Of a stretch of DNA of 64,000 bases, positions 33,555 through 41,245 are shown one piece after another. A model generated the notes under the pieces. That model had not been told where the DNA came from, did not search any database, and saw only the letters and a list, made by a program, of their open reading frames with translations. The position numbers and the translations under genes are program-made. Location of the stretch: assembly GCF_030269605.1 (NCBI RefSeq), contig NZ_BSTQ01000002.1, positions 744,429-808,428 on the forward strand. Direction: 5' to 3'. Source of the stretch: Lentzea sp. NBRC 105346 (GTDB taxonomy: Bacteria > Actinomycetota > Actinomycetes > Mycobacteriales > Pseudonocardiaceae). Position 1 is the stretch's first letter. Every line of letters starts with the position of its first letter.

Positions 33555-34688
33555 ATGCCTTTCCCGCCGCTCGTGAGCCCGGCCGACGACCTCGGCGACG
33601 ACTACGTGCGCGCTCATGCCCACCAGCTGATCCTGGTGGAGGTCGGTGCGGCCGGCCAGCGCCGCCTGCGCGCGGGCAGCGTGCTGGTGGTCGGCGCGGA
33701 CGAGATCGGCGCCCCGGCCCTGACCCACCTGGCCGACGCGGGTGTCGGCCGCCTCGGCATCGTCGACGGCTCTCCCCTGCACCCGTGGGACCAGTACGCC
33801 GGACTGCCGGGCTACACCGGCACGCGCGCCGCGGCGTGGACCTCGACGCTGCAAGGGGTTCACCCGTCGCTGACCATCACCGCGTACGAGAGCCGCCTGT
33901 CCGCGGACAACGCGCTCGAGCTCATCTCGGACTATGACGTCGTGCTCTACGCCGGCGAGGACCCCGCGATGTGCTGTCTGGTCGACGACGCGTGTGCACG
34001 CCTGGGCAAGCCGTTCGTGTGGGCGGGCATGGAGGCGGCGCAGGGCCGGGTCAGCGTGTTCTGGGAGCAGCACGGCCCCACGTTCCGCGACCTGCAGCCG
34101 ATGCCGTCGCCGTACTTCCGCGGCATGGCCGGCGCGCTGAAGGCGTTGGGCGGCTGGCTTTCCGCGGTGATGGCGACCGAGACGATCAAGCTGCTGACCG
34201 GCACCGGCGAGCCCCTCGTGGGCCGGCTGATGACCTACGACGCGATGAGCGCCCACACCTCAGTGGTTCCTTTGGACCGGACTCCCCACGTCCGCCCCGG
34301 CAAGCTGACCGCGGCCGAGCCCTTCTTCGGCCTGCTCTCCCCCGCGGCCGCCGACGCGGCGCGGGAGTCGACGATCTCCGCCGAAGAGCTGAAAGTCATG
34401 CTGGACAACGAGGTTCCGTTGTTGCTGGTGGACGTGCGCGAGGCGGACGAACACGCGTTCGCCGACCTGCCGGGCTCAGTCCTGATGCCGAAGAAGGAGT
34501 TCCTCGAAGGCGACGCGGCGCTGTCGTTGCCTCAGGATCGCAAGGTGGTCCTGTTCTGCCGCATGGGTATCCGCTCGGCCGAGGCACTGGCCGTGGTCAA
34601 GAAGCACGGGCACCCGGACGCCGTGCATCTGGGCGGCGGCATCCTGGCCTGGGCGGACCGGGTCGACCCGAGCCTGCCGAGGTACTGA
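33555..34688 (+). CDS. Degenerate ThiF/MoeZ-like E1 domain fused to rhodanese
   Basis: 377 residues. Residues 15-230 resemble ThiF/MoeB adenylyltransferases (VGAAGQRRLRAGSVLVVGAD, then IGAPALTHLADAGVGRLGIV). However, the ATP loop reads GADEIG rather than GxGGLG, and the DxDxVxxSNLxRQ stretch reads DGSPLHPWDQYAG, so key Arg/Asn residues are missing. No zinc CxxC pairs are seen. Residues 272-377 form a rhodanese domain with the active Cys335 in FCRMGIRS intact. Full MoeZ proteins activate a sulfur-carrier protein and pass sulfur to it. This one may keep only sulfur transfer. No ThiS/MoaD-like carrier gene is nearby. A SufS-like gene in the same cluster could supply the persulfide. Confidence 0.8.
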   Translation: MPFPPLVSPADDLGDDYVRAHAHQLILVEVGAAGQRRLRAGSVLVVGADEIGAPALTHLADAGVGRLGIVDGSPLHPWDQYAGLPGYTGTRAAAWTSTLQGVHPSLTITAYESRLSADNALELISDYDVVLYAGEDPAMCCLVDDACARLGKPFVWAGMEAAQGRVSVFWEQHGPTFRDLQPMPSPYFRGMAGALKALGGWLSAVMATETIKLLTGTGEPLVGRLMTYDAMSAHTSVVPLDRTPHVRPGKLTAAEPFFGLLSPAAADAARESTISAEELKVMLDNEVPLLLVDVREADEHAFADLPGSVLMPKKEFLEGDAALSLPQDRKVVLFCRMGIRSAEALAVVKKHGHPDAVHLGGGILAWADRVDPSLPRY

Positions 34689-35164
34689 TGTCGAACCTGC
34701 TGGCCACGTTGGCGGAACAGGAAGAACGCCTCCAGTTCGCGTCGTTCTCCAACTCGACGGCCCTGGCACTGGGCCAGTTCCTGCTGGCCGCCGCCCAGGC
34801 TCAGGGCCTGGCTGTCACGATCTCCGTGCGCCGCAACGGGCAACGTCTCTTCCACGCGGCGCTGCCCGGCACGTCCGCGGACAACGACGCGTGGATCGAG
34901 CGCAAAAGCCGGGTGGTGGACCGCTACGGTCACAGCTCGTTCTACGTCGGCGAGCGATTCCGGGCGCGCGGCAGCACGTTCGAGGAGCGGTCCCGGCTGG
35001 ACCCCGACCTGTACGCCGCGTACGGCGGGGTGTTCCCGGTGATCGTGCGCGGCACCGGGCCGGTGGGCACCGTCGGGGTGTCCGGTCTGCCGGAGGTCGA
35101 GGACCACGCGTTCGTCGTGGCCCAGCTGGAGGCGTTCCTCACCGATCACCGGAACAACAGCTGA
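34688..35164 (+). CDS. HbpS-like haem-degrading domain protein (UPF0303 type)
   Basis: 158 residues. The profile (FSNSTALALGQFLLAAAQAQ, VTISVRRNGQRLFHAALPGT, DNDAWIERKSRVVDRYGHSS) matches the Haem_degrading/UPF0303 family related to HbpS and yeast YBR137W. Members are small cytosolic oligomers, and some bind haem or cobalamin or act as enzymes or chaperones in operons for natural products. The start shares a base with the previous stop (TGATG), so it belongs to the same operon. The function here is unknown, and a redox or cofactor-handling accessory role is possible. It is the last gene of the cluster operon. Confidence 0.8.
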   Translation: MSNLLATLAEQEERLQFASFSNSTALALGQFLLAAAQAQGLAVTISVRRNGQRLFHAALPGTSADNDAWIERKSRVVDRYGHSSFYVGERFRARGSTFEERSRLDPDLYAAYGGVFPVIVRGTGPVGTVGVSGLPEVEDHAFVVAQLEAFLTDHRNNS

Positions 35165-35197
35165 AGCACCGACCGCCCAGGCGGAATAGTCGCGGGC

Positions 35198-35875
35198 ATG
35201 ACATCGCGATCTTCAGCCATCGCACTGGTGCTCCTGGCCGTGGCTTTCGTCTTCGTTCCCGGCATGGTGGCGGGCGACCTCGGTCAGGACAACCTGGCTG
35301 AGGTCTTCCGCAAGGGGTTCGTCGGATACTGGAGTTCCGGTGCGGGCTTGGACGGCGTCGTCGACTACTGGTTCCGCTACCACGTGGTCAAGGCCGTCAT
35401 CGCGGCGCTGCTGGTGATCGTGCTCGGCGTTCTGCTCCGGCAAGTCACGTCTCGCGTGGCCGTCGTTCTCGTCACGCTGCTCGGGCTGTTGTCGTTGGCG
35501 GCGTTGATGGCCAACGTCCAGGGGATGGTCGCGCCCCTGTCCTCGTTGTTGCCGATGCTTCAGGGCGCCGGCCCGGAGCTCGCCGACACGCTCAACGAGG
35601 TCAGGCGGCGACTGGCCGCGGGCGACCACACGCCCGTCCTGGACGTGTTGGTCGACGACTTCGCCCGGTATCACTGGGCGATGGCCGTCATCGCCGGGGT
35701 CGTGGCGGTCGTCTTCGCCGGCCTGAGCGTGTGGTCGTGGAAGAGGCGCGTGTGGGGCTTCGGTGTGCTCACGACGTTGCTCTCGGCGGCCCTGATCGTT
35801 GTCGTCGTGGCGAACACGATCACCGCGGCGCACTCGGCGCCCGCTCTCCTGGCCCTCTTCGAGGGCGGCTGGTAA
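35198..35875 (+). CDS. Five-span integral membrane protein, unknown function
   Basis: 225 residues with five hydrophobic segments at about 6-27, 62-80, 87-109, 158-181 and 185-211. The 50-residue polar stretch between spans three and four contains many charged residues (ELADTLNEVRRRLAAG). I do not recognise a family. The ATG at 35198 starts just before the first span. It lies 33 bases after the HbpS-like gene and 22 bases before a small soluble protein. It may share their transcript, but nothing links it to the biosynthetic pathway. Confidence 0.75.
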   Translation: MTSRSSAIALVLLAVAFVFVPGMVAGDLGQDNLAEVFRKGFVGYWSSGAGLDGVVDYWFRYHVVKAVIAALLVIVLGVLLRQVTSRVAVVLVTLLGLLSLAALMANVQGMVAPLSSLLPMLQGAGPELADTLNEVRRRLAAGDHTPVLDVLVDDFARYHWAMAVIAGVVAVVFAGLSVWSWKRRVWGFGVLTTLLSAALIVVVVANTITAAHSAPALLALFEGGW

Positions 35876-35897
35876 CGCCACGCGGTACGGTCTGAGT

Positions 35898-36125
35898 ATG
35901 CCGCAAGACGCGGAAGGACCAGTCCTCGAAACCACGCTGGCCGAGTGGCTCAAGGCCCGCGATGAGACCAGGCAGCACCTGGATGCCGCGGACCCGCCGC
36001 TCGACGTGGGCTGGGTGCAGCGGCTGGCCGACCTGCTCGCCACGGAGCGGTCGTGGCAGGACCAGTACACCGAACTCGTCGCTCTGGGTAGCCGCGGCGG
36101 CAGGTTTCCGAACTCGAACCGCTGA
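35898..36125 (+). CDS. Small hypothetical protein
   Basis: 75 residues, mostly helical, with a typical Pseudonocardiales codon pattern: LAEWLKARDETRQHLDAADP, then VQRLADLLATERSWQDQYTE. Family not recognised and no signal peptide. ATG 35898 is the start giving the first helix. It ends next to a strong terminator hairpin that it shares with the convergent cold-shock gene. Confidence 0.6.
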   Translation: MPQDAEGPVLETTLAEWLKARDETRQHLDAADPPLDVGWVQRLADLLATERSWQDQYTELVALGSRGGRFPNSNR

Positions 36126-36142
36126 ACCAGCGGTGGAACACG

Positions 36143-36171
36143 CAGAGCGGGGCCCGACGGGCCCCGCTCTG
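36143..36171. terminator. Bidirectional GC-rich terminator
   Basis: Thirteen-base perfect arms around a three-base GAC centre (CAGAGCGGGGCCC and its complement) lie between the end of a small plus-strand gene and the end of the minus-strand cold-shock gene. This is a textbook position for a shared terminator. Confidence 0.8.
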
Positions 36172-36185
36172 TGAGTGGATGGAGA

Positions 36186-36386
36186 TCAGACGGCGCGAAC
36201 GCCGACGGCCTGCGGACCCTTGGGGCCCTGCTTCACCTCGAACTCGACGCGCTGGTTCTCCTCCAGGCTGCGGAAGCCCGAGCTGTCGATCTCCGAGTGG
36301 TGCACGAAGACGTCAGGGCCGCCCTCCTGGGCGATGAAGCCGAAGCCCTTCTCGGCGTTGAACCACTTGACGGTTCCCTGGATCAT
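36186..36386 (-). CDS. cspA: Cold-shock protein CspA
   Basis: 66 residues, full length. RNP1 is KGFGFIAQ and RNP2 is VFVHHSEI, the two nucleic-acid-binding motifs of the cold-shock domain. It begins [18 protein letters not shown]. It binds single-stranded RNA/DNA and unwinds mRNA structure. The long region upstream of it probably holds a structured 5' leader, as usual for csp genes. A second csp gene lies 650 bases away on the other strand. Confidence 0.97.
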   Translation of the reverse strand: MIQGTVKWFNAEKGFGFIAQEGGPDVFVHHSEIDSSGFRSLEENQRVEFEVKQGPKGPQAVGVRAV

Positions 36387-36662
36387 GTTCTCTCCTTGTC
36401 AGAGCCTTGGTACAGGCGCCGCAACACACGGCACCCCCGGCCGGTTTTCAGACGACGACTTCTCCGGCTCGGCCTGACAGGGCAAAGTGAGAAAACGTCC
36501 GCAACATCGTTCCCGAAGTGTGTGGAACCACGGACCCAAGATTGACGACCAACCCCTACAACGCGGGAGGCGCTCAATCGGTTCCCGGAGGTGTCACACG
36601 TCACCATTTCGTGAACAGACCATAGTAGACACTTTCGGGCCGCACGCCCGTCAGTCGCGCCG

Positions 36663-36974
36663 ATGAAGTACTGTCGGCTGCGTTGGGACGCGAGCTGCCG
36701 GCATTCGGCCGGCGCGGTACCCGACCAATCCGGCCAGGATTCATCATTGGCCGGGGACGGGGGCACCCGTTTGCCACCGGATGGTCTGTTCACATCGTCA
36801 GTCGCAAGTCCCAGCGGTTTCGCGGAGGCGCGAGCCGCGGCCGACCGGGCCGAAGCCGTCACGCGGTCCCGAGCCGCCCTCACGGTGGCGGGCCACTCGC
36901 GGGACTCACTCGACTGCCACGAGCTGTTGCGCATGCTCGGTCTCGCCGAACCTGAGCACGCACGGAGACGGTGA
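36663..36974 (+). CDS. Probable small hypothetical protein
   Basis: A 103-codon frame whose second half looks coding: EARAAADRAEAVTRSRAALT and DSLDCHELLRMLGLAEPE have the helix pattern and the D.C.ELL.MLGL ending seen in short actinobacterial hypothetical proteins. The first 35 codons have a poor composition. The true start is probably TTG 36747 or TTG 36771. It lies in the region between the two csp genes. Function unknown and gene status uncertain. Confidence 0.4.
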   Translation: MKYCRLRWDASCRHSAGAVPDQSGQDSSLAGDGGTRLPPDGLFTSSVASPSGFAEARAAADRAEAVTRSRAALTVAGHSRDSLDCHELLRMLGLAEPEHARRR

Positions 36975-37040
36975 TCCACTGTGGACTGTTCAGACCCGGC
37001 TGCGCCGTACGCATCCGGCCCCCAGCAGGAGGAGCGCCCA

Positions 37041-37244
37041 GTGACGCAGGGAATCGTCAAGTGGTTCAGCGGTGCCAAGGGGTACGGCTTCATCGCCCCA
37101 CAGGACGGTGGAGCGGACCTGTTCGTGCACCACTCGCAGATCCAGGACTACGACTTCAAGGGACTCGCCGACGGCCTGCGGGTCGAGTTCGAGGTCGGTG
37201 CGGGCCAGAAGGGCCCGCAGGCCAACTCGGTTCGCGTGCTCTGA
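37041..37244 (+). CDS. Cold-shock domain protein
   Basis: 67 residues. GTG 37041 is chosen because GGAGGAG lies seven bases upstream and it starts at the first strand (TQGIVKWFSGAKGYGFIA). RNP1 is KGYGFIAP and RNP2 is LFVHHSQI. The C-terminal part (GLRVEFEVGAGQKGPQANSV) is diverged from the neighbouring CspA, so it is a paralogue, not a recent copy. Nucleic-acid chaperone role as for the family. A longer upstream frame to 36981 has no RBS and an unrelated N-terminus. Confidence 0.95.
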   Translation: MTQGIVKWFSGAKGYGFIAPQDGGADLFVHHSQIQDYDFKGLADGLRVEFEVGAGQKGPQANSVRVL

Positions 37245-37333
37245 CGCCGGTTCCCAGAGTGACGCGAACGGCGTAGTGTTCGAGGCACGTGCCCTGGACC
37301 CCGGCTGACTGCAGCCGAGCGAGGGATCATTCC

Positions 37334-38299
37334 ATGGCACGTCTCGATTACAGTCCTGCCACCACGACGATCCCTGGCGCCGAGCCGAAGCCGCTGATCG
37401 TTCCCGGCCGGTCGATACGCGACCAGGTCCTGGTCAAGGTCTTCGTGCTGATCCCGTTCGCCGCGCTGGTCGCGGCGGTGCCGATCGCCTGGGGCTGGGG
37501 GCTGGGCTGGACCGATCTGATCCTGGCCGCCGTCTTCTACGTGGTGGCCTGCCTCGGCGTGACGGTCGGTTACCACCGGTACTTCACCCATCGTGCGTTC
37601 AAGGCGAAACGCGCCATGCGCATCGCGTTGGCGGTGGCCGGCGGCCTGGCCGCACAGGGCCCGGTGATCGGGTGGGTCGCCGACCACCGGCGACACCACG
37701 CCTTCTCCGATCGCCAGGGCGACCCGCACTCGCCGTGGCTGTTCGGCACCGGTCCGCTGGCGTTGGCCAAGGGCTTCTGGCACGCCCACATGGGGTGGCT
37801 GTTCGAACGGGTCAGCACCAACGAGGAACGGTTCGCCCCCGACCTGCTGGCCGATCGCGACATCCGGGTGATCGACCGGCTGTTCCCGTTGTGGATCGCC
37901 GTCAGCATCGGGTTGCCCACAGCTCTGGGTGGCCTGATCTCGTGGTCGTGGTGGGGCGCTCTCACCGCCTTCTTCTGGGCGGGCCTGGTGCGGGTGTCGT
38001 TCCTGCACCACGTGACATGGTCGATCAACTCGATCTGCCACATGATCGGCGACCGGCCGTTCGTCTCGCGCGACAAGGCCGCGAACTTCTGGCCGCTGGC
38101 GATCCTGTCGATGGGCGAGTCCTGGCACAACTCGCATCACGCCGACCGCACCTGCGCCCGGCACGGTGTGCTGCGCGGTCAGATCGACATCTCGGCCAGA
38201 GTCATCTGGATCTTCGAGCGGCTCGGGTGGGTGTCCGAAGTGCGCTGGAGCAACCCGGCCCGGCTGGCCCGGATCAGCGCCACTTCTCGTTCGGGGTGA
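37334..38299 (+). CDS. Acyl-CoA/acyl-lipid delta-9 fatty acid desaturase
   Basis: 321 residues of a membrane di-iron desaturase. It has the three histidine boxes HRYFTH, HRRHH and HNSHH in the right spacing, and hydrophobic spans between them (FVLIPFAALVAAVPIAWGWG and AVFYVVACLGVTVGYH). It introduces a cis double bond in membrane lipid acyl chains using oxygen and an electron-transfer partner. Placed just after a cold-shock gene, a role in low-temperature membrane adaptation is reasonable. ATG 37334 gives a normal N-terminus. It converges on the GAF-ANTAR gene with a 26-base overlap. Confidence 0.92.
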   Translation: MARLDYSPATTTIPGAEPKPLIVPGRSIRDQVLVKVFVLIPFAALVAAVPIAWGWGLGWTDLILAAVFYVVACLGVTVGYHRYFTHRAFKAKRAMRIALAVAGGLAAQGPVIGWVADHRRHHAFSDRQGDPHSPWLFGTGPLALAKGFWHAHMGWLFERVSTNEERFAPDLLADRDIRVIDRLFPLWIAVSIGLPTALGGLISWSWWGALTAFFWAGLVRVSFLHHVTWSINSICHMIGDRPFVSRDKAANFWPLAILSMGESWHNSHHADRTCARHGVLRGQIDISARVIWIFERLGWVSEVRWSNPARLARISATSRSG

Positions 38300-38966
38300 A
38301 CCTCAGTCCGCGCGCGACCACGTCGGTCGCCACCTCGGAGAGGCGGCGACCGGTGAGGTAGGAGTGCGCGCGCAACCGGATGAACGCCTCACCGATGTCG
38401 GTGCCCAGCTGCACCGACACCATGCCCGCGGCCTGGTTCACCAAGCCCCAGCGTTGCTCCGGCTCGATACCTGGCTGGTCCAGCATCAGCGTGATCGCCA
38501 CATCCGCGTACAGCAACACGTCGGTGAGCTCGTCCGGTGCCAGCGCACAGCCGGTGTCCCGGCAGATCTCCAGCACGCCGAGCGAGATCGCCCCCAGGGT
38601 CAACGGGATCGCGAACACCGCGGCCACGCCTGCCGCCATCGCGGCCGGGGTGAAGACGGGCCAGCGTTCAGCGCTCGCGGAGTCGTCGAGATGCGGCACG
38701 AGCACCGGCTGGTTGTGCCGGAGCGCATCCCGCAGGGGCCCTTCCCCGACCGTGAGCTGTAGCTCGGCGATCTCCTGGCCGACCTGGCCGGTCGTCTCGA
38801 GCGGGTGAGCGGCACCGCCACTGGCGAGTAGATAGACCGCCACGCCGATGGCGTTCGTCCTTATCCCGCAGGCAAGACAGACATGGCGCACACCCGCCCG
38901 TTCGCCGTCGAGCTCGGCGATCTTGTTGACCGCCTCGATGGTGTCGAGATGCCGTTGTGCGTCCAC
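38274..38966 (-). CDS. GAF-ANTAR transcription antiterminator
   Basis: 230 residues. A GAF sensor domain (about 30-160, TVGEGPLRDALRHNQPVLVP, then VFAIPLTLGAISLGVLEI) precedes a C-terminal ANTAR RNA-binding domain (about 165-225, NQAAGMVSVQLGTDIGEAFI, then RAHSYLTGRRLSEVATDVV). ANTAR proteins bind paired RNA hairpins and prevent termination. The GAF domain probably senses a small ligand or redox state. Targets are unknown. The ATG start is at 38966. A similar protein is encoded at 41246-41986. Confidence 0.87.
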   Translation of the reverse strand: MDAQRHLDTIEAVNKIAELDGERAGVRHVCLACGIRTNAIGVAVYLLASGGAAHPLETTGQVGQEIAELQLTVGEGPLRDALRHNQPVLVPHLDDSASAERWPVFTPAAMAAGVAAVFAIPLTLGAISLGVLEICRDTGCALAPDELTDVLLYADVAITLMLDQPGIEPEQRWGLVNQAAGMVSVQLGTDIGEAFIRLRAHSYLTGRRLSEVATDVVARGLRFTPNEKWR

Positions 38967-39298
38967 GTGGAGTTACTTCAAGCCGCGTTCATGCGGTGTC
39001 GCTTACGGTGCTCACTGACATCTCCTCACGAGACCAGGGCAACCGCGGGGTCCAGGCGGGACGACGTGACCTCAGCGTAGACCCGGAACCGGCGATATCA
39101 AAGCGTCTCCGGTGAAAGAGTGTCGAGTCGAGCCACATGTTCTTGTCCGAGCGCGGAATCAAACCGATTCGGTGAGTAACGTCTGCACGCGCGTAGTGCT
39201 GCCCAGCGGTGTGTCCACAATGCACTACAGGTCGATGGTCGTGCACACCGAGGAAGAAGACACAGCCGCAAGTCCGTCCACAATAGACGACCCTGCGG
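38967..39298. other. 332-bp intergenic region, no gene seen
   Basis: Upstream of the minus-strand GAF-ANTAR gene, so it should hold its promoter. The composition is less GC-rich than the flanking genes. Frames present have poor codon use and are not called. No clear hairpin or operator was seen. Confidence 0.5.
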
Positions 39299-39433
39299 TC
39301 AGCGTTCCTCGGAGTTGGTGACGCCGGAGGGTTCCTGGAACAAACCCTGGTACGACGGCTCGCCATCGGCGTCCGGTGCCGGGACGGGGGTGTGCGGTTC
39401 GTGCGTGTCGGGATGACTGAAAAGTGGTGACAT
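39299..39433 (-). CDS. Small hypothetical protein (44 aa)
   Basis: A short frame on the minus strand with GC-rich codon use from ATG 39433. The product is acidic and Pro-rich (SHPDTHEPHTPVPAPDADGE, then YQGLFQEPSGVTNSEER). GGGAG lies about nine bases upstream. Family not recognised. It lies downstream of the Cys-rich protein gene on the same strand. Only composition and RBS support it. Confidence 0.4.
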   Translation of the reverse strand: MSPLFSHPDTHEPHTPVPAPDADGEPSYQGLFQEPSGVTNSEER

Positions 39434-39537
39434 GGTTTTCCGATCTCCCTGTCCACCGGCGTACGGATCACCGCGACGCGGGACTCGGGAACTCTTGGAG
39501 CGAGTGCTCCAGACACCTCAACCCTACACGACGCTCC

Positions 39538-39699
39538 TCAGCCGCCGCAGATGCAGCCTCGGACCAGCGTGAACGTCGTCGTCGCCGTGCAGTACCGCAC
39601 CCCGAGCGCGTCGTGCTCACTCCAGCTATGAACGCACGCGGCGCACGTGTCGTCGGCGCGGGCGCCACCCTCCGCGGAGCCTGGGTCAGAGATTGCCAT
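39538..39699 (-). CDS. Small Cys-rich protein (53 aa)
   Basis: 53 residues with a CAAC pair (DDTCAACVHSWSEHD) and a second set in RYC and RGCICGG, which together could form a small metal-binding knuckle. Similar short proteins ending in RGCIC are recurrent in actinobacteria, to my recollection, with no known function. Its ATG at 39699 lies 14 bases before the stop of the carboxyethylornithine-synthase-like gene, so it is translationally coupled to that broken gene. Confidence 0.6.
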   Translation of the reverse strand: MAISDPGSAEGGARADDTCAACVHSWSEHDALGVRYCTATTTFTLVRGCICGG

Positions 39700-40821
39700 G
39701 CGGGTACTCCGATGAACGGTTCTGGAACGAGAGGATGTTGGGGTTCTGGACGACTCCGTCGCGAATCTCGATGGCCCGCCGGATGGTCTCGCTGCCGTCC
39801 CAGGCGCCCGTGAGCACCGGCCGGAGGTGGGGCAGCAGGGCCTCGCTGATCTCCCAGCTGGCGGAGTCCCACAGGTAGGACGGGCTGTGGTCGACGCCGT
39901 AGTAGTACACGTGGTCGCCGACCTGGAAAACCGGATGCGTGAACGACGTCGGTCGCGCCCAGCCGAAACCCATTGCCGCGTCACAGGAGACGTCGACGAT
40001 GAGGGTTCCGGGCGCCAGCGTGGCGAGGTCGTCGTCGACGAGGAAGGTCAGCGGTGCCCTGGTGTCCTGCAGCACGCAGTTGACAATGATGTCGAAGCCG
40101 GCGAGGAACTCCGCCAGCGGGACCTCGCCGTGGTCGGTGAACGCCTGGCTCCGACGCGGGTTTTCGTCGTCGTGCGCGAAGTGGACCATCCGCGCGGAGT
40201 GGATGGGCGAACTGACAGCGGCGACGCGGCGGTTGGTGAGGATGCTGACGTCGTGGATCCCATGCGCGTTGAGCGCCGTCACGGCGCCTCGTGCGGTCGC
40301 TCCGAAGCCGAGCACGGCGGCGCGCAGTCGTCTGCCGTAGTCACCGGTCGAACCGATGATCTGCAAGGCGTGCAGCACCGAGCAGTACCCGGCGAGCTCG
40401 TTGTTCTTGTGGAAGACGTGCAGGCTGAACGAACCGTCGGCCGTCCAGTGGTTCATGGCCTCGAACGCGATCAGCGTCAGCCGTCGTTCGATGGCCGTCT
40501 GGGTGAGCTTTCGTCCTGGACACAGTGCGGCCAGCCCCACAGCACCTGTCCGACCCGCAGATCGGCGAGGTCCTCCGCGAGGGGCTTGGGCAACAGGATC
40601 ACGTCGCAGTCCGCGATGAGCTCCTCGCGGGAGCGCATTCCGGCCACGGAAGCGGCGACCTGCGCGTCGGACATGCCGAAGCGCTCGCCGTAGCCATGTT
40701 CGAGGTAGATGCGTTCGCGAAGGTCCGCGGCTATCCGCTCGATGTGCCGCGGGTGAATCGGCAGCCGCCGTTCGTTCTCCTTGCGCGATCGCGAGATGAC
40801 GCCGAGGCTGAGCTGGTTCAC
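39686..40821 (-). pseudogene. Frameshifted N5-(carboxyethyl)ornithine synthase-like gene
   Basis: Two frames together make one protein of the alanine dehydrogenase/CEOS family. The N-terminal half (from GTG 40821, LGVISRSRKENERRLPIHPR, then LWGWPHCVQD) is in one frame. The NAD-binding half (TQTAIERRLTLIAFEAMNHW, AAVLGFGATARGAVTALNAH, then IVDVSCDAAMGFGWA) continues in another. The junction near 40524-40527 is explained by loss of one base after the CVQD codons, so that RKLTQ is out of frame. The reaction of the family is NADPH-dependent reductive condensation of ornithine and pyruvate. Except for the slip, motifs look intact, so a recent mutation or a sequencing error in this assembly are both possible. 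Confidence 0.8.
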
Positions 40822-41245
40822 GTCGTTGGTCCGTCCCCGGCCTTGGGTGACCGCTGTGGCGTGCGCCGGGAACGGCGCCGGCTTGTTCGCCGGCACACGA
40901 CGGGCTCTCGGTTCCTCCGATACTACCAGGCAGCACTTTGTCCTTTTTGGACATGACGGAACTGGTTCCACCGAATCCCGCACAGACTCCGAAATGCGCG
41001 TACAGTCGGCCCGGTCGAGGATCCTCGACGAACCAGACCGGCCGGATCCCCCCGAGCGGCCGGGGACGGGAACACGGCACGACGCCGGATCATCCGCTCA
41101 CTTCATCACTCCGCCGGCCGTACGGCCGTTGAGCAGCCGGGGCTGAAGTCAGCCCGTGGCGCTCACCTGGAGTCTGCCGAGCGATCCGATCCCAGCCGGC
41201 CCGACCGTCGAACCCTCCGCATCGAGGGTTCGACCCTGGTCCCGG
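40822..41245. other. 424-bp intergenic region with one hairpin
   Basis: No convincing gene. The right part contains the terminator of the GAF-ANTAR gene (41208-41233), and the left part should hold the promoter of the carboxyethylornithine-synthase-like gene. The stretch 40900-40990 is comparatively AT-rich (for example CACTTTGTCCTTTTTGGACA, a short imperfect inverted repeat) and is the best promoter candidate. Confidence 0.45.
41208..41233 (-). terminator. Hairpin terminator after GAF-ANTAR gene
   Basis: Ten-base perfect arms (TCGAACCCTC and its complement) around a six-base loop, 12 bases beyond the stop of the minus-strand gene that ends at 41246. No U-tract is visible, as is usual in GC-rich actinobacteria. 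Confidence 0.65.

Noticed and set aside
39112..39321. 69-codon plus-strand frame in the gap before the small genes
   Set aside because: Low third-position GC and no RBS. It overlaps the end of a better minus-strand candidate.
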